A stretch of DNA of 21,396 nucleotides, taken from Schoenoplectus triqueter. Lineage: Eukaryota; Streptophyta; Magnoliopsida; Poales; Cyperaceae. The position numbers and the translations under genes were made by a program. Each line of letters starts with the position of its first letter. Positions within the stretch are counted from its first letter, which is position 1. The notes under the pieces were generated by a model that saw nothing but the letters and a program-made list of their open reading frames with translations, made no database searches and was not told the DNA's origin. Of the stretch, positions 17,158 through 21,396 are shown one piece after another. Location of the stretch: contig CAXKVV010000616.1 of the NCBI GenBank assembly GCA_964058805.1, positions 1 to 21,396 of the forward strand, read 5' to 3'.

Positions 17158-17989
17158 TTTCTAGCATACCATCTGAGTCTTCATCCGCATCTGTCATAAA
17201 TCCACCGGATGATTGTTTTACGGGTTGCATGTTGATTACGTTGTTCTGCATCAAACCAATCATTCAAGTATACGGGTCGTTCGAATGTCTTTTACACCAA
17301 ATCTGTCGTGTTTATCTGTTAGTATCATGTTTGCTGAATTAAAATAAGATTCGGAAGGGACGGTTGACACGGGCACTGCAAATATATCACGTGCCATCTT
17401 GGCGAGAGTTGGATATGCAGTTTCATTCCTCTTCCAATAACCGAGTATGTCAATATTGTCGGATTCAATACTTCCTAAACAATAGCTAACTAATTCACTC
17501 ATATTTATTTATATTTGTGAGTCGTCATCTTCTTCTAAGTCTCGCAATAATGCAGACCGACTATTGCTCCTGTCATATTTAAAAAAATAAAATTATTAGT
17601 CTCAGAATAACGAGTTTGAATATTGTAAACATGTTAGATTTTAATACCTAATATTATGAGAATTCAAAGAAGATGGTTGATTTGTTTGGTTTGCATGAAG
17701 TTGAGTGTTGTATAGGTTGAACATTTCTTCCAATGCGGATGTCACACGTTGTTCCTCCCCGATATATGGTAAAATTTAGATTTTTTCTTATATCGTTCAA
17801 ACAATCTTATAGTATACTTATTCTTGAATGAAGGATGAAGACAATTGATAAGAATTATAATGAGAGGAACTTTGTCCCAATATTTCAGGAATTTATCTCT
17901 CATAGCTTTATAATCAGTGACAGAGGCGAGTCACTGTGCACATCCTCTGCGATTCGACGAAGATTTATATTCTCAAAATCATGGTACAC
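17158..17989 (-). pseudogene. Decayed hAT transposase, DUF4413-like region and C-terminal dimerisation domain
   Basis: Reading on the minus strand: a splice acceptor TTTTCAAG before 17989. Then 17903-17742 encodes MRDKFLKYWDKVPLI..LHPSFKNKY, matching the hAT RNase H-associated DUF4413 pattern (FxKYW...LDPRxK). A frameshift near 17757 leads to EEQRVTSALEEMFNLYNTQL and an apparent 78-bp intron (17647-17570, GTATTAAA to TATGACAG). The next exon continues in frame as ALLRDLEEDDDSQ and hits a TAA at 17509-17511. The frame reopens at 17502 into the hATC domain (ILGYWKRNE, YPTLAKMARDI, VPVSTVPSES), and a frameshift near 17285 is needed to reach the normal YLNDWF-like end. At least one stop and two frameshifts make it inactive. 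The intact protein would act in the nucleus as a dimeric cut-and-paste transposase. Confidence 0.88.
17260..17502 (-). pseudogene. hATC (Dimer_Tnp_hAT) domain fragment, 80 codons
   Basis: This is the longest surviving piece of the transposase. It shows the conserved order D.LGYWKRN, YPTLAKMARD, VPVSTVPSES and LTDK of the hAT C-terminal dimerisation domain seen in Ac-like and RICESLEEPER-type proteins. The apparent ATG at 17502 is internal; the real frame comes from upstream but is closed by a TAA eight bases before. It ends early at a frameshift, where the neighbouring frame carries the expected terminal residues and a DADEDSDG-type acidic tail. Confidence 0.9.
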
Positions 17990-18786
17990 CTTGAAAACAA
18001 TAAAATAAATTAGTAATGAAATAACTTAAAATTTACAATGAAATAAATATAAGACGAAAAAAATAAACCTTGGATATCAAATAGAGATGTAAAAACAATT
18101 GATGCGCGTATGGTATGTACGAAAAAACAAACCTTTAATATTGTTGCTTGCATTATGAAAAGAAATTGAAAATATTTTATTCTCTAATTTTTTTTCAAAT
18201 TATACTCATGCAATACATTTAAAACGAATTAACGACAGATAATATAACGAATGCTAAATTGACAATAATAACTAAATAGTACTAATATAAATATTTTTGA
18301 TTTTTTTCTGAATAATATAATAAAATTATTATAATAATATAATTAGAGAATTGCTAATATCTAATGATTAAGGAATTAACGAGAAAGAGCTTGGTTTGGA
18401 AAATTGAGAAAAGAGATAGAGTGAAGTTGTTTGTGTGAGAATATGAGATGAAATGAGGTGATATTTATAGTAAAAAAATTGAATTATGATTTATTTTTAT
18501 TTTTTTTATTTTCAGCGGGTTTAACGGGTAAAGTAGGTCGGGTCGGACGGGTTGGATTTTCGGGTTTCCCGGATCGGGTCGGACACGGATTATCACATGT
18601 TGGACGGGTCGGGTCTAGCACGAGTTTTTTTTTTATTTTTTGCCCGCACCCGTGCTAGACACGTCGGTTCTAACAGGTCATGGGTCTGACGGATTTAAGC
18701 ACGGATCGGATCAGAGCAGGTCGTAGTGACGGATCGGACGAGTCGAACGAATCGGGTCTGATCAGGACGGGTTATTTTAACACTCT

Positions 18787-18794
18787 ACCAGCAG
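18787..18794. repeat. Right 8-bp target-site duplication of the hAT element
   Basis: ACCAGCAG, identical to 16236-16243, begins directly after the right terminus (..TTTTAACACTCT). Confidence 0.85.
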
Positions 18795-19346
18795 GGCAGC
18801 TGCTGCCATATGTTTTTTTTTAAAAAAAAAAGAGAGCAGGAGAGATGATAATGGCAAATTGGCAATATATGGTGCAGAGGCTTTGTTGGTCACAGGTTGG
18901 GCATGAAAACCTGGAGTTACTTATTGCTCTTTCTCTCTCTTCTCCTCGTTAGTTGTGTTTTTTTACCTATGCGTAATTTCTTTCCTTCTCCAGTCAAAAT
19001 TACAAGTACAGATAGCAGTGCAGAGAGATGACATCTGATGCGATGGTTTTTGTTAATTGTTATATCAGTTAGCAGCAAGAAATTTTTTGGTCTTTCTACG
19101 ATGATTTCGTTTGTTTCCCGTTATTTACTTGACGCTACAATTGTATTTTTAATAGCAAAAGTATATTCGACTAAAAATGTTCTGTCAATTTTCTCAAAAA
19201 AAAAAGGTACTAAAAAATATTGACTACGGGCCTCTCCTAAAAAAAAATCACCTGTCAATAAAAATATTTACTTCTGAGTCGTGGTCATTGTTGCCGATTT
19301 TGGCAACAAAGGCTAATGCATATTTAACAATGATTATTTATGAGAG
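18795..19346. other. Intergenic sequence, no gene supported
   Basis: Two 61-codon + frames (19038-19223, 19177-19362) overlap each other in different frames, lack family resemblance and splice context, and are treated as chance. No repeats noted apart from a T/A homopolymer junction near 18811-18830. Confidence 0.4.
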
Positions 19347-19660
19347 GGGAGGAATGACTTGACGATGGTTATTTTTTACTTCTAAAAATTTAGATAACGA
19401 ATATTTAAATAAATTAAAAAATTATAGATATATTTTTTAACTTTGGGATTGATATTTTTTTAATTTCATAAATTTTTATTATCTTTGATAGTCTATCAAA
19501 TAACATCATTTTTTATACAATATGTAATAATTTTAATTTAATGTTTTTTTAATTAACTAGCACGCAATAATAAAAGATATCTATAATTTTTTTATGTTTT
19601 TTATTTTTTCAAATTTATTTGAATATCCATTGTCAAAATTATCAAAATAGCCAAGTGATT
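19347..19660. mobile_element. Degraded foldback MITE, family M1 (copy M1c)
   Basis: The left end GGGGAGGAATGACTTGACGA matches the M1 terminus. The right side, GGATATT.. / ..CCATTGTCAAAATTATCAAA, has the inverted CATTGTCAA word but lacks a clear terminal GATCCCC. The interior has GATAGTCTATCAAATAA and ATCTTTGATAG, as in M1b. A further M1-like end, GGAGGGAGACCACTTGACAA, is at about 19793-19812 without a partner. Confidence 0.5.
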
Positions 19661-20057
19661 TATATAACTTAATTGATAGCTTCGTAAAATTGACTTCTCA
19701 TCAACTTACAATTTAATTTGGAGTTAAATTAGTCAATTGAGTCTCCACTCGTTATAGTCATGCAAGTTCATTAATTGATCTCTTACTCAGGAGGGAGACC
19801 ACTTGACAATTCTATATTTTATAATTTTTATATTTTTGGAGACAAAATTTAAATTTGAAATCCAACGTTATAGGCATAATTTATTCATTGTACGTCGTAT
19901 TTGTAGAAAAATAATGAGATGTGGTCATTTGAGGTTTCAATGATCTGAATTAACGGTTTTATTTCATGGTCAAGAACACCTATAAACTTGCTTTTCACCT
20001 TGCATTGTTTTTAATCTTATTGAAAATCTTAAAATTGTCAATGTATTGTTGTCAGAG
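19661..20057. other. Intergenic sequence with one orphan M1-like end
   Basis: Apart from GGAGGGAGACCACTTGACAA at about 19793-19812, nothing coding or repetitive was recognised. Confidence 0.4.
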
Positions 20058-20093
20058 TACTCCCTCTTTCAACTTAAATGTACCATCTTGTCC
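20058..20093. mobile_element. Truncated Stowaway-type MITE end
   Basis: TA followed by CTCCCTCTTTCAACTTAAAT and GTACCATCTTGTCC is the classic Stowaway terminus (CTCCCTCCGT..., TA target, Tc1/mariner group). No inverted partner GAGGGAGTA is visible downstream, so only one end survives. Confidence 0.6.
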
Positions 20094-20770
20094 GAGAGAT
20101 ATAAAGATTTCTTCCTCCTCTTATGAGGAATCATAATAGGTCCAACAAAGCTAAATGAGGCAATATGCAGCGTTTTTCAGAGAATGGAGAAATCCAAAAC
20201 AGCTTAAAGGAACAGTGGTCCATTCGTCCTTTTCAAGGTAGCAAAGCTGTGTGCAATATCTGACTATAATTTTAAGTTTCCTGCTTTGCTGACCTTGTTG
20301 CCTCCTCCATCATTTTATTATTATTATTATTATTATTGCCTCTTTGCCTTTTGTCTCTCTATTCTTTTTCTTTTCCAGTTATATATTCCCATTTGTTCTT
20401 AACTATGCTGATGACCGTCTGGTGTAAGAAAGATGATTATCATTCTTACCCACGTGGTTCTGACGTAAAATTTAGCGAGCATTATTTAATAGGATTTTAA
20501 ACTAAGTATGGTAGTAAAATAATAAAACATGAGGCTGATCGAATTGATTTTTTTATTGAAGGCCAGATTGAACAAAATGATAGTAGTCAAAATATACACT
20601 GTGAATAGAGGAAACAAAATTTCTTTTAAATAAAGATCTAATTATTATACTGAAAACCATCGCAATTCATTTATTTTTAATTTTTTTTACATTTTTTTTA
20701 AGTAGTAGAGGCTTATACCTACTAAATATCATTAACAAAGAAAAAAAATAAAGACACAAGTAAGCATCAT
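20094..20770. other. Intergenic sequence, nothing recognised
   Basis: Includes a short (ATT)n microsatellite at about 20317-20337. The stretch 20150-20300 has less biased composition but no open frame or exon signals I trust. Confidence 0.45.
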
Positions 20771-20774
20771 CCTC

Positions 20775-21330
20775 AAGGGCCGGGTTGGACTTCTCGAGGG
20801 CCGGGAGCCTACGAAAGGGTCGGAAAAGGGTCAGATTTAATAATAACTTTTAAAGGACCGAGTTCAAAAGGCTTGATTTTTAAGAAATAAATCTGATCCT
20901 TACTAAACTCTCCGGACTCTAAGAGCCGAATGAGGGCAGGATAAGAGTCGACAGATAAGCGCTTGATATTTATATATATTTTTATTGATTAAATATTTTT
21001 TAATATTAATTTATATTTGTATAAAAATATTAAAAAAAATCACTTTGGGTATTTTGTTTTGTTTTTTTCTTTCTATTTTTTCAGATTTTTTAATTGTAAT
21101 TAATATAAAATATTAAAGAAAAGACTTAGGAAGGGCCGGATAAGAACCAAATTTGATAAGAGCCGGGTCAGAAGGGCTTGTTTTTTAAAGATTGAGCTAA
21201 GTTCTTAAGAAACCCGGCACTTACCATTAGAAAGGGCTGGACCGAACTTATGAGGGCCGAATAGAAACCGAGTTTTTTGAAGGACCGGCCAAACCGAATT
21301 CTAATGGCGGAGCTCTTCATTGTATATTTG
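20775..21330. repeat. Repeat with GC-rich GGGCCGG subterminal words, related to 15339-16235
   Basis: Two GC-patterned flanks (20783-20965 and 21125-21310) carry many AGGGCCGG / AGAGCCG / GGACCG words around an AT-rich middle (20966-21120). This is the layout of a non-autonomous DNA transposon with subterminal binding repeats. Inverted similarity to 15339-16235 supports a family. I could not find terminal inverted repeats or a target duplication, so class is open. Confidence 0.42.
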
Positions 21331-21396
21331 GGTCATGCCCCCCTTTAAAATTAAAAATATACAAAGATATATTAATATTTAGTTTTTGTTTAAGTT

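Larger units (their letters stand above)
16244..18786 (-). mobile_element. 2.5-kb hAT-superfamily DNA transposon, transposase on minus strand, defective
   Basis: A perfect 8-bp duplication ACCAGCAG brackets the element. Its ends are short imperfect inverted repeats: TAATGTTATAAAATCGGG on the left, AGAGTGTTAAAATAACCCG for the right in reverse complement. GC-rich subterminal repeats follow: GGGATGGG/GCGGGATG at 16262-16350 and CGGGTCGGACGGG-type words at 18516-18777. The interior is very AT-rich. Degenerate hAT transposase exons occupy about 17158-17989 on the minus strand. The N-terminal BED zinc finger and most of the catalytic core are not seen, so it cannot be autonomous. The frame at 18458-18658 with GRVGRVG-like repeats is an artefact of the subterminal repeat. 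Confidence 0.85.

Noticed and set aside
18458..18658. Glycine/valine-rich + frame (GRVGRVG)
   Set aside because: Translation of the GGTCGG subterminal repeats of the hAT element.
19038..19362. Two overlapping + frames of 61 codons
   Set aside because: Different frames over the same bases, no conserved features, AT-rich wording.

Overview
The window looks like an AT-rich, non-coding stretch of a flowering-plant nuclear genome. The evidence is a plant-style 5' gene end with telo-box motifs and a GTATGT splice donor, a Ty1/copia-type LTR, a hAT element with a degenerate transposase, a Stowaway end, and a dense crowd of foldback miniature inverted-repeat elements (MITEs). The species cannot be told from this sequence. 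No complete, intact protein-coding gene was found, and no tRNA, rRNA or CRISPR array.

Layout. 1-615 holds a promoter/5'UTR-like segment and one coding exon, broken by an in-frame stop at 424-426, of a protein I do not recognise. 616-1887 reads as its T-rich intron and contains three imperfect ~143-bp tandem repeats. 1888-3597 is a minus-strand copia-like solo LTR. 3598-5258 is AT-rich and mostly featureless, with an (AAT)n/(ATT)n hairpin at 4498-4573. 5261-5510 is a foldback MITE of a family I call M1. 5539-6220 carries a 58-bp perfect inverted copy and other patches that look like templated repair filler. 6318-6723 is a MITE of family M2. 8400-8880 is a GC-richer block that reads like transferred organelle DNA, split by a 200-bp MITE (M6). 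8922-9372 is the most unusual object: 80-bp terminal inverted repeats around about eight GC-rich 27-bp palindromes at ~40-bp spacing.

10473-12647 is a MITE cluster: M1b and M2b, a 666-bp tandem duplication, then two M3 elements head to head with a 58-bp perfect palindrome at their junction. 13748-14374 is a fully resolved nested insertion, a Mutator-type MITE inside the end of another, each with a perfect 9-bp target duplication. 14805-18786 holds a short hAT-like element, an older GC-patterned element containing M3d, and a 2.5-kb hAT element with a perfect 8-bp target duplication and a decayed minus-strand transposase. 18795-21396 has further M1 remnants, a truncated Stowaway end, and a second copy of the GC-patterned repeat.

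The window is best read as a record of DNA-transposon insertion, repair and microsatellite growth rather than as a set of cooperating genes. All functional ideas about the hairpin array are inference.
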